From an uncultured beta proteobacterium (lineage in GTDB: Bacteria; Pseudomonadota; Gammaproteobacteria; Burkholderiales; Burkholderiaceae_C), in assembly GCA_903828235.1 (NCBI GenBank), contig CAIKLM010000023.1, forward strand, positions 1 to 60,638: a stretch of 60,638 nt of DNA, given 5' to 3'. Both the position numbers and the translations under genes were made by a program. Shown here piece by piece: positions 47,149 to 58,676 of the stretch; the stretch's first letter is position 1; each line of letters opens with the position of its first letter. The notes beneath the pieces were generated by a model that was given only the letters and a program-made list of their open reading frames with translations, searched no databases and was not told the origin of the DNA.

Positions 47149-47862
47149 ATGAAGCCCGTCCTCGTCCTGCAGCACCTGCCCGACGACGGGCCCGCCTTCC
47201 TGGCCACCTGGCTGGCCGCCCAGGGCCGCGCGGTCGACCTGCGGCACACGTCCGCGGGCGACGAGTATCCCGAGCGCATCGACGGCTTCGGCGCTCTGGC
47301 CGTGCTGGGCGGCGAGTGGGGCGCCAACGACGACCGGCCTTCGCTGCGCTGCGCCGAGCAACTCATCCGCCAGGCCGTGACCGCCGGCGTGCCGGTGCTG
47401 GGCCACTGCCTGGGCGGGCAGCTGATGGCGCGTGCGCTGGGCGCGCCCGTGGCGGCATCGCCCGCGCCCGAGCGCGGCTGGCACCCGGTGCGGCTGCGCG
47501 ACACGCCGGGAGCCCACGCCTGGTTTGGCGTGGGGCAGGGCGAGCCGGTGCTGTTCCAGTGGCATCGCGACGCCTTCGGCCTGCCGCCGGGGGCCGAGTC
47601 GCTGGCGCTCAGCCAGGCCTGCCCGCACCAGGCCTTCGCGCTGGGGCCACACCTGGCGATGCAGTTCCACGTCGAGGTCGACGAGACCAAGCTGCGCGCC
47701 TGGGCCGCCGAGGCCGAGGCCGAGCCTGCCGCGGCCGCCGCGGCGAGCGCGCCGACCTGGCAAGACGGCGCGGCGCTGCGGGCCGGGACGCTGCGGCACC
47801 TGGCCGCGAGCCAGTCGCTGGCCAGCCACGTCTACGCGCGCTGGCTGCGTTTCGCCGGGTGA
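47149..47862 (+). CDS. Type 1 glutamine amidotransferase-like protein
   Basis: A 237-residue class I GATase-fold protein. The nucleophile is the Cys in [16 protein letters not shown], and the His/Glu pair is in AMQFHVEVD. The [12 protein letters not shown] segment is common in stand-alone GMP-synthase-like amidotransferases. Many such proteins are gamma-glutamyl hydrolases or have no known partner, and their substrate is not defined. Divergence from the ureohydrolase may mean a shared control region. The chosen ATG starts [14 protein letters not shown]. An upstream ATG at 47056 would overlap the ureohydrolase start. Confidence 0.83.
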   Translation: MKPVLVLQHLPDDGPAFLATWLAAQGRAVDLRHTSAGDEYPERIDGFGALAVLGGEWGANDDRPSLRCAEQLIRQAVTAGVPVLGHCLGGQLMARALGAPVAASPAPERGWHPVRLRDTPGAHAWFGVGQGEPVLFQWHRDAFGLPPGAESLALSQACPHQAFALGPHLAMQFHVEVDETKLRAWAAEAEAEPAAAAAASAPTWQDGAALRAGTLRHLAASQSLASHVYARWLRFAG

Positions 47863-47870
47863 ACCCGCCT

Positions 47871-47885
47871 TTCCGCAATGCGGAA
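47871..47885. promoter_or_regulatory. Perfect inverted repeat TTCCGCA-A-TGCGGAA upstream of isocitrate lyase
   Basis: Seven-base perfect arms around a single A, nine bases after the amidotransferase stop and about 210 bases before aceA. Further GGAAC/TTC half-sites follow at about 47927-47950, including ATCCGGAAC. TTCCG-type palindromes are common for IclR-family regulators, and IclR controls isocitrate lyase in enterics, so an operator is plausible but unproven. Confidence 0.5.
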
Positions 47886-47970
47886 TGCCCGATGCTGCAC
47901 CGCGACAACGGCGTCGCGCATCGGGAACGGGGCTTTCACAATCCGGAACGGCATTCGCAAGTGCTTGATT

Positions 47971-48000
47971 TTGCTCACCTCTTACTCGTGTCTTTTATAA
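47971..48000 (+). promoter_or_regulatory. Probable sigma-70-type promoter of aceA
   Basis: TTGCTC (47971-47976) and TTATAA (47995-48000) are separated by 18 bases. This lies in the most AT-rich stretch of the window, about 95 bases upstream of the aceA start codon. An inverted repeat overlaps the -10. Confidence 0.55.
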
Positions 48001-48019
48001 GACATAAGTTGTCAGACAC
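47988..48019. promoter_or_regulatory. Nested inverted repeats over the aceA -10 region
   Basis: Inner repeat: TGTCTT-TTAT-AAGACA at 47989-48004, perfect 6-base arms. Outer pairing: GTGTCT at 47988-47993 with AGACAC at 48014-48019. Overlap with the probable -10 box fits a repressor site or an RNA hairpin at the transcript start. Confidence 0.5.
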
Positions 48020-48095
48020 GACTCTTCCTGGCGGACACTGGGCTCCAGCCGCCGGCACCCGCCGGCCCGTCCTCACCCCACCTCAGGAGCCCCGC

Positions 48096-49394
<1,299 letters not shown>

Positions 49395-49419
49395 GCCCCG
49401 GGGTGCAGGCCTGCCGCCG

Positions 49420-49442
49420 GGCCCGGCTCGCGCCGGGCCTTT
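49420..49442 (+). terminator. Rho-independent terminator after aceA
   Basis: GGCCCGGC (49420-49427), loop TCGC, GCCGGGCC (49432-49439), then TTT. A perfect 8-base stem 26 bases after the aceA stop; the T-tract is short. Confidence 0.7.
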
Positions 49443-49498
49443 CGCGGGCCGCGCGGGTTATGCTGCGTGCCCCTTCGACGGAGACGCGGAGCTTTCCC

Positions 49499-50065
49499 AT
49501 GAAGCGGCTTGCCCTGTGCAGCCTGGCCCTGGCCACCACCCTCTCGCTGACGGCCGCGTTGCCCGCGGCGGCGCAGGCCGACGACGCCGAGCGCCGTCTG
49601 GCCGCCGCGCGGCAGGTGGTGGCGCTGATGAACGAGCACACCGGCCCCGAGCAGATGATGGCCATGATGAAGGCCTCTCTGCGCGCCCCGCTGGAGCAGC
49701 AGCTGCGCTCGGCCACCCACTTGACCCTGACACAACGCGACCGCGCGGCCGACGTCATGACCGGCGCCCTTTCCGAGGGACTGGGCGAGGTGCTGGCGCG
49801 GCTAATGCCCGAGGTCAACGCCGCGATGACGCGCGTGTACGTCGAGCGCTTCACGCTGGCCGAGATCGAGGCCGTGCGCAAGTTCTACGACAGCCCGGCT
49901 GGCCGAAAGTCGATGACCGTGGTGGCCCAGGACCTGCCGCAGATGATGCAGCCGATGATGCAGGCGGTGCAGGCCGAGATGCCCCGCCTGCAGGGCAGCG
50001 TGATGAAGGCCATCGAAAGTCTTGCCGCCGAGGGCATCCAGCTGCAGCCGCCGTCGCCGCGCTGA
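49499..50065 (+). CDS. Secreted DUF2059-domain protein
   Basis: A 188-residue protein with a Sec signal peptide (MKRLALCSLALATTLSLTAALPAAAQ) and a helical DUF2059 domain. The hallmark is YVERFTLAEIEAVRKFYDSPAGRKSM, and the C-terminus is rich in Met/Gln (LPQMMQPMMQAV). DUF2059 proteins are periplasmic and their function is not known. A TATGCT element at 49459-49464 may be its -10. The gene meets the ABC permease gene tail to tail four bases later. Confidence 0.86.
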   Translation: MKRLALCSLALATTLSLTAALPAAAQADDAERRLAAARQVVALMNEHTGPEQMMAMMKASLRAPLEQQLRSATHLTLTQRDRAADVMTGALSEGLGEVLARLMPEVNAAMTRVYVERFTLAEIEAVRKFYDSPAGRKSMTVVAQDLPQMMQPMMQAVQAEMPRLQGSVMKAIESLAAEGIQLQPPSPR

Positions 50066-50069
50066 CAGC

Positions 50070-50981
50070 TCAAGCCACCGAGGCGCCGCGTCGGCGCCAC
50101 GCCACCAGCGCCGCGAAGAGCCCGGCCGACACCAGCAGCACACCCGCCATCAGCGGCTGCGCCAGGGCGGCCAGCGCGGCGCCCAGGTCGTTCAGCGCCC
50201 AGCCAGGGATCGCCGCCATCGCCTGGGCGGGGTCGGCGCCCTCGCCGGGCAGGTGCGGGCCGGGCGTGGCGCCCAGCACCGACGCCGCCGCATGCGTGAA
50301 CAGCGCGCCCAGGGTGTCGGCCAGCACGGGCTGTCCGAACAGCCGCTCCAGGCCCTGCGCCAGCAGCAGCAATGCCAGGCCCAGCAGGGGCAGCCCCCAG
50401 CGGCGGAACAGCGCGTTGGCCATCATGGCCGCCAGCACCAGGGGCAGCAGCCACAACAGAGCCATTGGGAGGCCGGCCAGCGCGCGCAGCAGCACGGCGC
50501 CCAGAGCCGGCAGGAGCTGCCCCCAGGGCAGGGCCATCCACTCGCCCAGGCCGGTGACGCGGCCCACGGCCACCATCGACACCGGCAGCGCCGCCGCCGA
50601 GCCGATGACGAGCGCGGCCGCCGGCACCAGCAGCAGGTGCACGAGCAGGGGCGCCAGCAGGCTCTCGGCGTGGCCGCTGGGCAGCGACAGCCAGAACTCG
50701 ATGGAGCGGTCGGCGTCGTCGCGGCGCGGCGAGCCCAGCGCGATGAACAGCGAGGTCACGCCCAGCAGCAGCAGCACGGTGGCGGCGGTGAGCACCATCG
50801 ACAGCACCGCCACCATCAGCGCGAGCTGCGCGGGCGCCATCTCCGACATCTCGGCGTCGAGCTCGATGGTGCCCAGGCTCAGCAGCAGCAGCGACACCGC
50901 CAGCGGCCCCAGCACGATCAGGGCCCAGGCAAAGCGGTGCTGCAGCCATTCGCGCAGCATCAGCGGCAGGAGGTTATTCAT
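50070..50981 (-). CDS. ABC-2-type transporter membrane protein
   Basis: A 303-residue integral membrane protein with about seven hydrophobic segments (FAWALIVLGPLAVSLLLLSLG, LALMVAVLSMVLTAATVLLLLGVTSLF, LLAPLLVHLLLVPAAALVIGSAAALPVSMV and others). The motif SPRRDDADRSIEFWLSLP between helices 2 and 3 is typical of permeases paired with YtrA-type regulated ATPases. The gene follows the ATPase by 20 bases in a GntR-ATPase-permease operon. Families of this kind are linked to envelope stress or export. The substrate is unknown. Confidence 0.82.
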   Translation of the reverse strand: MNNLLPLMLREWLQHRFAWALIVLGPLAVSLLLLSLGTIELDAEMSEMAPAQLALMVAVLSMVLTAATVLLLLGVTSLFIALGSPRRDDADRSIEFWLSLPSGHAESLLAPLLVHLLLVPAAALVIGSAAALPVSMVAVGRVTGLGEWMALPWGQLLPALGAVLLRALAGLPMALLWLLPLVLAAMMANALFRRWGLPLLGLALLLLAQGLERLFGQPVLADTLGALFTHAAASVLGATPGPHLPGEGADPAQAMAAIPGWALNDLGAALAALAQPLMAGVLLVSAGLFAALVAWRRRGASVA

Positions 50982-51001
50982 GGTCGGGGCTCCGGCGGGA
51001 T

Positions 51002-51897
<896 letters not shown>

Positions 51898-51901
<4 letters not shown>

Positions 51902-52281
51902 GCCCGCTTCTCCAGGTGGGTGGCGTCTTCGGTGTCGGTGTCCCAGTCGAGCTGCTGCGCGGCGATGCCCAGCCGGCGCAGGCGGGCGCGCAGGCGCGGC
52001 CACTCGTCCGCCAGGAACCGAGCGCGCTCGGCGGCGCGCAGGCGGTCGCGCGCGCCGGCCGTCACGAACAGGCCCAGGCCGCGGCGGCTCTCCAGCAGCC
52101 CGGCTTCGGCCAGCGCCTGCAACGCCCGGTTCACGGTGAGCGGGTTCAGCAGGTGCCGGTGGGCCAGCACGCGCACCGAGGGCATGGCCTGGCCTTCCGG
52201 CGGGTCGCCGTCCAGCAGCCGGGCGGCCAGCAGGTCGGCCAGCTGCTGGTAGATCGGTTGTCGGTCGTCCCAGGTGTTCAT
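51898..52281 (-). CDS. GntR-family transcriptional regulator, YtrA subfamily
   Basis: A 127-residue regulator with the N-terminal winged HTH of GntR proteins (QPIYQQLADLLAARLL, then MPSVRVLAHRHLLNPLTVNRALQALAEAGLLESRRGLGLFV) and a short C-terminal helical region. This length and the coupling to an ABC transporter define the YtrA subfamily. The start MNTWDDRQPIYQQ was chosen because an upstream ATG would lie inside the palindromic operator. It overlaps the ATPase gene, so it probably represses its own operon until an inducer, often a cell-wall-active compound, is sensed. Confidence 0.9.
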
Positions 52282-52322
52282 CGGGGCCCTCCGTGGCGCG
52301 GCGCCAGGGCAGGGCCGCGGTG

Positions 52323-52348
52323 GGGTGTGTTGCTCATGTAGCACACCC
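52323..52348. promoter_or_regulatory. YtrA-type operator GGTG-N16-CACC in front of the GntR-ABC operon
   Basis: GGGTGTG at 52323-52329 and CACACCC at 52342-52348 are perfect inverted 7-base arms. Within them GGTG (52324-52327) and CACC (52344-52347) are exactly 16 bases apart. It lies about 42 bases upstream of the gntR start. That spacing matches the site I recall for a Xanthomonas YtrA regulator. Confidence 0.75.
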
Positions 52349-52468
52349 TATCAGCGGACCACGCCGCGCCGCCCGCGCCCTGCGACGGCCTGCCCGGCGG
52401 CGCGACAGGCTGCAGCCGCCGCGGATGCGCCGCGGGGCCGCCGGCGTCGCCCGTATGCTCCGCGCCCG

Positions 52469-53386
52469 ATGACGCTGAACCTGCTGACCCCGGCGATGGC
52501 CGGCCTGCTCGACCGCATCCGCCGCGCCCGGCGGCCGCCGCTGCACGCGCTGTCGGTGGCGGCCGCGCGCGCCGCCTACGAGGCGGGTGCCGAGGTGCTG
52601 GACCTGCCGCGCGCGCCGCTGCCCGACGTCGCCAGCCTCACGGTGGCCGGCCGCCCGGCCCGCCGCTACGCGCCGCAGGCGCGGCCGCTGCCGGCGCTGC
52701 TGTACCTGCACGGCGGCGGCTTCGTCATCGGCAGCCTCGAGACGCACGACAGCCTGTGCCGGCATCTGGCGCTGCGCAGCGGCTGCGCCATCGTGTCGCT
52801 GGACTACCGGCTGGCGCCCGAGCACCCGTTTCCGGCCGCGGTGGACGACACCTGGGCGGCGCTGCAGGCGCTGCTGCAGCGGCCCGCCGAGGCCGGCATC
52901 GAGCGCCTGGTGGGCGTGGGCGGCGACAGCGCCGGCGGCACGCTGGCCGCCGTGGCCGCGCTGCACGCGCGCGACCGCGGCTGGCCGCTGGCGCTGCAGC
53001 TGCTGATCACGCCCGGCACCACGGCGCACGCCGACACCGCGTCGCACAAGCTGTTCGCCGAGGGCTTCCTGCTCGACGCGGCCACCATCGCGTGGATGTT
53101 CGACCACACCATCCCGCACGCCCACCGCCGCGACTGGCGCTTCGCGCCGCTGGAGGCCGATCCCGAGGGCGTGGCGCCGGCCTGTGTCATCCTGGCGGAG
53201 TGCGACCCGTTGGTCGACGAGGGCCTGGCCTACGCCGACCGGCTGCGCGCCGCCGGCGTGCCGGTGGCGCTGGAGTTGCTGCGCGGCGTGACGCACGACT
53301 TCATCAAGATGGGCCGCGCGCTGCGCGAGGCCCACCACGCCCTGGCCGCCGCCGCGGCCGCCATCCAGGAGGCAGCCCACCGATGA
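52469..53386 (+). CDS. Alpha/beta hydrolase, hormone-sensitive lipase family
   Basis: A 305-residue esterase of the HSL (family IV) group: oxyanion motif YLHGGGFVIGS, nucleophile elbow GVGGDSAGGTLAA, acid in ILAECDPLVDEG and catalytic His in VTHDFIKMG. The DYRLAPEHPFPAAVDD segment is standard for the family. Likely substrates are short- to medium-chain esters. A TATGCT lies about ten bases before the ATG, suggesting a -10 close to a near-leaderless start. The stop overlaps the thioesterase-GNAT fusion by ATGA. Confidence 0.9.
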   Translation: MTLNLLTPAMAGLLDRIRRARRPPLHALSVAAARAAYEAGAEVLDLPRAPLPDVASLTVAGRPARRYAPQARPLPALLYLHGGGFVIGSLETHDSLCRHLALRSGCAIVSLDYRLAPEHPFPAAVDDTWAALQALLQRPAEAGIERLVGVGGDSAGGTLAAVAALHARDRGWPLALQLLITPGTTAHADTASHKLFAEGFLLDAATIAWMFDHTIPHAHRRDWRFAPLEADPEGVAPACVILAECDPLVDEGLAYADRLRAAGVPVALELLRGVTHDFIKMGRALREAHHALAAAAAAIQEAAHR

Positions 53387-54243
53387 AACGAGCCGATTTC
53401 CGCTACCGCGAGCCGCTGCGCGTGCGCTGGGCCGAGGTCGACCTGCAGAAGATCGTCTTCAACGGCCACTACCTGATGTACGTGGACACCGCTGTGGCCG
53501 GCTACTGGCGCGCGCTGGCCATGCCGTACCACGACACCATGGAGCGGCTGCAGGGCGACCTGTACGTGCGCAAGGCCACGCTCGAGTACGAGGGTTCGGC
53601 GCGCTACGACGAGCGGCTGGAGGTCGGCCTGCGCTGCGACCGCATCGGCAACTCGTCGATGGTGTTCGCGGCCGGCGTGTTCCGCGGCGAGCAGCGGCTG
53701 GTGCACGGCGAGCTGGTCTACGTCTTCGCCGACCCCCGCACCCAGACCAGCCGCCCCGTGCCGCCCGAGCTGCGCGCCTGGCTGCAGGCCTACGAGGCCG
53801 GCGCGCCCATGGTCGGCGTGGAGCTGGGCGACTGGACCGCGCAGCAGGCCGACGCGATGCGGCTGCGCCACGCCGTGTTCGCGCAGGAGCAGGGCATTGC
53901 CGCCGAGCTGATGAGCGACGCAGCCGACGCCGGCGCTGTGCACGCGCGGGCGCTCAACCGGGCCGGCCTGGCCGTGGGCAGCGGACGGCTCGTGCCGCTG
54001 CCCGGCGGCGGCGGCAAGATCGGCCGCATGGCGGTGGACGCGGGCCTGCGCGGCGCGGGCGTGGGCGGCGCGTTGCTGCAGGCGCTGGTGCAGGCGGGGC
54101 GGGAGCGCGGCCTCGTGCACCTGGAATTGCACGCCCAGGCCACGGCCGAGGGCTTCTACCGCCGCGCCGGCTGGGTGCCCGAGGGCCCGGTGTTCGAGGA
54201 GGCCGGCGTGCCGCACCAGGCGATGCGGCTGCGGCTGGGCTGA
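53383..54243 (+). CDS. Fusion of 4-hydroxybenzoyl-CoA-type thioesterase and GNAT acetyltransferase
   Basis: A 286-residue two-domain protein. Residues ~1-135 form a hot-dog thioesterase of the YbgC/FadM group (VRWAEVDLQKIVFNGHYLMYVD, with the catalytic Asp in the usual AEVD/FN-H region; YVRKATLEYEGSARYDE). Residues ~140-286 form a GNAT domain (ADAMRLRHAVFAQEQGI, GRMAVDAGLRGAGVGGALLQALV, AQATAEGFYRRAGWVP). Both active regions appear intact. The fusion would place acyl-CoA hydrolysis and CoA-dependent acyl transfer in one chain. It is coupled to the HSL-type hydrolase. The substrate is unknown. Confidence 0.87.
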   Translation: MKRADFRYREPLRVRWAEVDLQKIVFNGHYLMYVDTAVAGYWRALAMPYHDTMERLQGDLYVRKATLEYEGSARYDERLEVGLRCDRIGNSSMVFAAGVFRGEQRLVHGELVYVFADPRTQTSRPVPPELRAWLQAYEAGAPMVGVELGDWTAQQADAMRLRHAVFAQEQGIAAELMSDAADAGAVHARALNRAGLAVGSGRLVPLPGGGGKIGRMAVDAGLRGAGVGGALLQALVQAGRERGLVHLELHAQATAEGFYRRAGWVPEGPVFEEAGVPHQAMRLRLG

Positions 54244-54275
54244 GAGGCCGTGAAAGCGGGCCGGCCGCCGCCCTC

Positions 54276-54572
54276 TCAGCGCGGCAGCGCCTCGAAGACT
54301 TCCACGTGCCGCGGCCCGCGGCACCAGCGGCCGGCGGCCTGGGCGCCCAGGGCCACGATGTCGGCCTGCAGCCCGGGGGAGAGGCCGCCTTCGCGCGCAT
54401 AGGTCTCCATCAGCGTGGCCTGGCCGCTGCCGTCGTCGTCGGCGCGCTCGTACAGGCGCGCCACCAGCCCGGGCCATTCGGCCTCGAGCGAGGCCTGGAA
54501 CTGCTGCATTGCCAGGCGCGCCGCGGCACGGTCGTGGCGCTCCAGCCGCCAGTAGACGAACAGTTCGCGCAC
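54276..54572 (-). CDS. DUF4936-family protein
   Basis: A 98-residue cytosolic protein beginning ELFVYWRLERHDRAAA, with MQQFQASLEAEWPGLVARLYERAD and QATLMETYA, the pattern of DUF4936 proteins found almost only in Betaproteobacteria. Function unknown. Start is a GTG (54572), 11 bases after the ygfZ stop, so it is the distal gene of a ygfZ-DUF4936 pair, an order I recall in other Burkholderiales. Confidence 0.82.
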   Translation of the reverse strand: MRELFVYWRLERHDRAAARLAMQQFQASLEAEWPGLVARLYERADDDGSGQATLMETYAREGGLSPGLQADIVALGAQAAGRWCRGPRHVEVFEALPR

Positions 54573-54583
54573 GGGGGGCGGTG

Positions 54584-55507
54584 TCAGTCGCCCGACACGG
54601 GCACGGCGTAGGGCAGGGCGGCCGGCGTCAGCACCGGCCCGTCGGCCGTGCCCAGGTGCAGGCTGCCGCCCTCCAGCGCCGCGAGCTTGAGCTCGGCCAG
54701 CGCCACCGGGCCCACGCCGGGCAGCTCGCCGGCCAGGGCCACCAGGCCCGCCGGCTGGCCGGGGTCGGCGCTGTGCACGATCTCCTGGCCCGGGTGCAGC
54801 GGCGCGGTGCCCACCAGCAACTGGCCGCGACGCTTCAGCGTGCCGCGGTACTGGCTGCGCGCCACCACCTCCTGGCCGGGGTAGCAGCCCTTCTGGAAGT
54901 TCACGCCGCCCACGAGCTCAAGGTTCACCATCTGCGGCACGAACTGCTCCACCGTGGCGGCCACGATGCGCGGCACGCCGCTGGCGGCCTCCAGGCCCAG
55001 CCAGGTGGCCGGCGCCAGGGCGGGGCCGGCCGGGGCCTCGCCGCCGAACTGCAGCGCCCGCGGCACGGCCTGGCCGCCCACCAGGGCCGGCGGCAGCGCC
55101 ACGCGCACGCCCCCGCCCGCGGGCCGCACCGCCCACGGCGCCGCCTCGCCAGCCTCGGCGCCGGCCAGCCCCCAGGCGGGCCATTCGGCGCTGGCGTCGT
55201 CCAGCGTGCACTTGGCGCGCAGCACGAACATGCGCAGCCGCTTCAGCGTGGCCGGCAGCACGTCGGCGCTGCAGGCCAGCAGCACGGTGTCGGCATCGGC
55301 CGCCCACATCACGAAGCTGGCCAGCAGCCGGCCCTTGGCCGTGCAGTAGCCCGCCGGGCGCGCCGTGCCGGGCACGAGGTGGGTGACGTCCTGCGTCAGC
55401 TGGCCGTGCAGGAAGCCGCGCGCGTCGGCGCCGCGGGCGCGGATCACGCCCCAGTCGGGCAACGGCAGCACGCCGCGCAGTGGCGATTCGGCGGGGGTCG
55501 GTGACAT
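54584..55507 (-). CDS. ygfZ: tRNA-modifying/Fe-S cluster assembly protein YgfZ (GcvT fold)
   Basis: A 307-residue folate-binding protein needed for full activity of some Fe-S enzymes such as MiaB. The signature KGCYPGQEVVARSQYRG, with the essential Cys, is perfect. The N-terminus GVIRARGADARGFLHGQLTQDV and YCTAKGRLLASF are typical. Two ATGs are possible: 55507 (MSPTPAESPLRG), used here, or 55522 (MIISGMSP). The divergent mltG start is only 24 bases from 55507, so the two genes must have overlapping promoters. Confidence 0.93.
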   Translation of the reverse strand: MSPTPAESPLRGVLPLPDWGVIRARGADARGFLHGQLTQDVTHLVPGTARPAGYCTAKGRLLASFVMWAADADTVLLACSADVLPATLKRLRMFVLRAKCTLDDASAEWPAWGLAGAEAGEAAPWAVRPAGGGVRVALPPALVGGQAVPRALQFGGEAPAGPALAPATWLGLEAASGVPRIVAATVEQFVPQMVNLELVGGVNFQKGCYPGQEVVARSQYRGTLKRRGQLLVGTAPLHPGQEIVHSADPGQPAGLVALAGELPGVGPVALAELKLAALEGGSLHLGTADGPVLTPAALPYAVPVSGD

Positions 55508-55531
55508 GCCGCTGATTATCATGAGGCGGTC

Positions 55532-56548
55532 ATGGCGTCTCGCTCTTCGTGGTTTCGCATCGGGCTGGCGCTGCTGCTGGTGCCCCTGCTGGCGATCGCA
55601 GGCGCCGCGGCGCTGGCCTGGTGGTGGCTGGAGCGCCCGCTGCCGCTGGCCGCGCCCTCGGTGGAGCTGTCCATCGAGCCCGGCGACAACCCGCGCGAGG
55701 TGGCCACGGCCTGGGTGGGTGCCGGCGTGCAGACCTCGCCGCGGCTGCTGTACGAGTGGTTCCGCTGGTCGGGGCAGGCGCGGCGCATCCGCGCCGGCAG
55801 CTACGAGGTGCACGCGGGCGTCACGCCGCGCACCCTGCTGGACAAGCTGGTGCAGGGCGACGAGTTGCGCGAGCGCGTGCGCTTCATCGAGGGCTGGACG
55901 CTGCGCCAGCTGCGCGCCGAGCTGGCCCGCGCGCCGCACCTCAAGCCCACCACGGCCGCGATGAGCGAGGCCGAGCTGATGGCCGCCGTGGGCAGCCCGG
56001 GCGTGCCGGCCGAGGGCCGATTCTTCCCCGACACCTACGTCTACAGCCGCGGCGTCAGCGACCTCACGGTGCTGAAGCGGGCCCACCGCGCGCTGCAGCA
56101 GCACCTGGCCGAGGCCTGGGCGCAGCGCGCGCCCGACACGCCGCTGAAGACGGCCGACGAGGCGCTGATCCTGGCCTCCATCGTCGAGAAGGAGACCGGC
56201 CTGGACGCCGACCGCGGGCAGATCGCCGGCGTGTTCACGAACCGCCTGCGCATCGGCATGCTGCTGCAGACCGACCCCACCGTGATCTACGGCCTGGGCG
56301 AGCGTTTCGACGGCAACCTGCGCCGCCGCGACCTGGAAACCGACACGCCCTTCAACACCTACACGCGCGGCGGCCTGCCGCCCACGCCCATTGCGCTGCC
56401 CGGGCTGGCCTCGCTGCGCGCGGCCGTGCGGCCGGAGCCCACGCGGGCGCTGTACTTCGTGGCCAAGGGCGACGGCCGCAGCGCCTTCAGCGACAACCTC
56501 GCCGACCATAATCGCGCGGTGGCGCGCTACCAGCTCAATCGCCGATGA
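55532..56548 (+). CDS. mltG: Endolytic murein transglycosylase MltG (YceG)
   Basis: MltG cleaves nascent glycan strands at the inner membrane and sets glycan chain length. The 338-residue protein has one N-terminal membrane helix ([21 protein letters not shown]), a LysM-like region and the YceG domain: [13 protein letters not shown], catalytic Glu in [24 protein letters not shown] and [14 protein letters not shown]. It overlaps tmk by four bases. The mltG-tmk-holB order is conserved across many proteobacteria. Confidence 0.96.
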   Translation: MASRSSWFRIGLALLLVPLLAIAGAAALAWWWLERPLPLAAPSVELSIEPGDNPREVATAWVGAGVQTSPRLLYEWFRWSGQARRIRAGSYEVHAGVTPRTLLDKLVQGDELRERVRFIEGWTLRQLRAELARAPHLKPTTAAMSEAELMAAVGSPGVPAEGRFFPDTYVYSRGVSDLTVLKRAHRALQQHLAEAWAQRAPDTPLKTADEALILASIVEKETGLDADRGQIAGVFTNRLRIGMLLQTDPTVIYGLGERFDGNLRRRDLETDTPFNTYTRGGLPPTPIALPGLASLRAAVRPEPTRALYFVAKGDGRSAFSDNLADHNRAVARYQLNRR

Positions 56549-57171
56549 CCGGCGGCCTGTTCATCACCGTCGAGGGCATCGACGGCGCCGGCAAGAGCAC
56601 GCACATCGAATCCCTGCGCGGCTGGTTCGCGCAGCGCGGCCATGCGGTGCTGGTGACGCGCGAGCCCGGCGGCACCGAGCTGGCCGAGGCGCTGCGCGAG
56701 CTGGTGCTGCACCGCCCGATGGACGCGCTGACCGAGGCGCTGCTGGTGTTTGCCGCGCGGCGCGACCACCTCGTGCAGCGCATCGAGCCGGCGCTGGCCG
56801 CGGGCACCGTCGTCATCGGCGACCGCTTCACCGACGCCACCTTCGCCTACCAGGGCGGCGGCCGCGGCTTCAGCCTGGAGGTGCTGGCCACGCTGGAAGG
56901 CTGGGTGCAGCAGGGCCGGCAGCCGCAGCTGACGCTGTGGTTCGACCTGCCCGCCGACGAGGCCGCGCGCCGCCGCGCCGCGGTGCGCGCGCCGGACCGC
57001 TTCGAGTCGCAGGACGTGGCCTTCTTCGAGCGCGTGATCGCCGGCTACGCCGCGCGCTGCGCCGCCATGCCCGAGCGCTTCGAGCGCATCGACGCCCGCG
57101 CCGAGCCCGCGTCGGTGTGGCGGCAGGTGCAGGCCGTGATCGAGCGGCGCTTCGGCGCCGCCTGGGGTTGA
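56545..57171 (+). CDS. tmk: Thymidylate kinase
   Basis: Phosphorylates dTMP to dTDP for DNA synthesis. A 208-residue product of normal size with P-loop [19 protein letters not shown] at 6-24, [11 protein letters not shown], the DRF motif in [19 protein letters not shown] and a C-terminal FERIDA segment. It is the DRX-type family. ATG overlaps the mltG stop and the holB GTG follows five bases after its stop. Confidence 0.97.
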   Translation: MTGGLFITVEGIDGAGKSTHIESLRGWFAQRGHAVLVTREPGGTELAEALRELVLHRPMDALTEALLVFAARRDHLVQRIEPALAAGTVVIGDRFTDATFAYQGGGRGFSLEVLATLEGWVQQGRQPQLTLWFDLPADEAARRRAAVRAPDRFESQDVAFFERVIAGYAARCAAMPERFERIDARAEPASVWRQVQAVIERRFGAAWG

Positions 57172-57175
57172 GCCG

Positions 57176-58227
<1,052 letters not shown>

Positions 58228-58231
<4 letters not shown>

Positions 58232-58644
58232 ACGACCGCACCCCCACCCGTTCCGGCGCACTGGGCCCGCCCGTGGCCGCGGGCGGCGCGGCGGCGGCCG
58301 CTGCATCGCGGCCCAGCGTCATCCAGCTCGTGTTCCGCGAGAAGGGCGCGCTGTACGCGGCGTACATCCCGCTGTTCACCGAAGGCGGCCTGTTCGTGCC
58401 GACCACGCGCGAGTACCGCCTCGGCGAGGACATCTACCTGCTGCTGTCGCTGCCCGAGGACCCGCAGCGCTTCCCGGTGGCCGGAAAGGTGGCGTGGCTG
58501 ACGCCGGCCAACGCCTCGGGCGGCCGCACCCAGGGCGTGGGCGTGCGCTTCCCGAACGACGACAAGTCGCGGCAGCTCAAGATGAGGATCGAGGAGATCC
58601 TGGGCACCTCGATCCAGTCGCAGAAGCCGACGCAGACCATCTGA
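58228..58644 (+). CDS. pilZ: PilZ-domain type IV pilus protein
   Basis: A 138-residue PilZ protein with an Ala/Gly-rich leader (~30 residues) and the compact barrel: VFREKGALYAAYIPLFTEGGLFVPTTREYRLGED, LSLPEDPQRFPVAGKVAWLTP and QGVGVRFPNDD. This non-canonical PilZ (no RxxxR or clear D/NxSxxG c-di-GMP motif) matches the pilus-assembly PilZ encoded downstream of holB in Pseudomonas, Xanthomonas and Burkholderiales. Cytoplasmic, needed for twitching. Start overlaps holB. Confidence 0.93.
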
Positions 58645-58676
58645 CCGCCACGGGCCCGCCGGGCCGGCCCGCCCCG

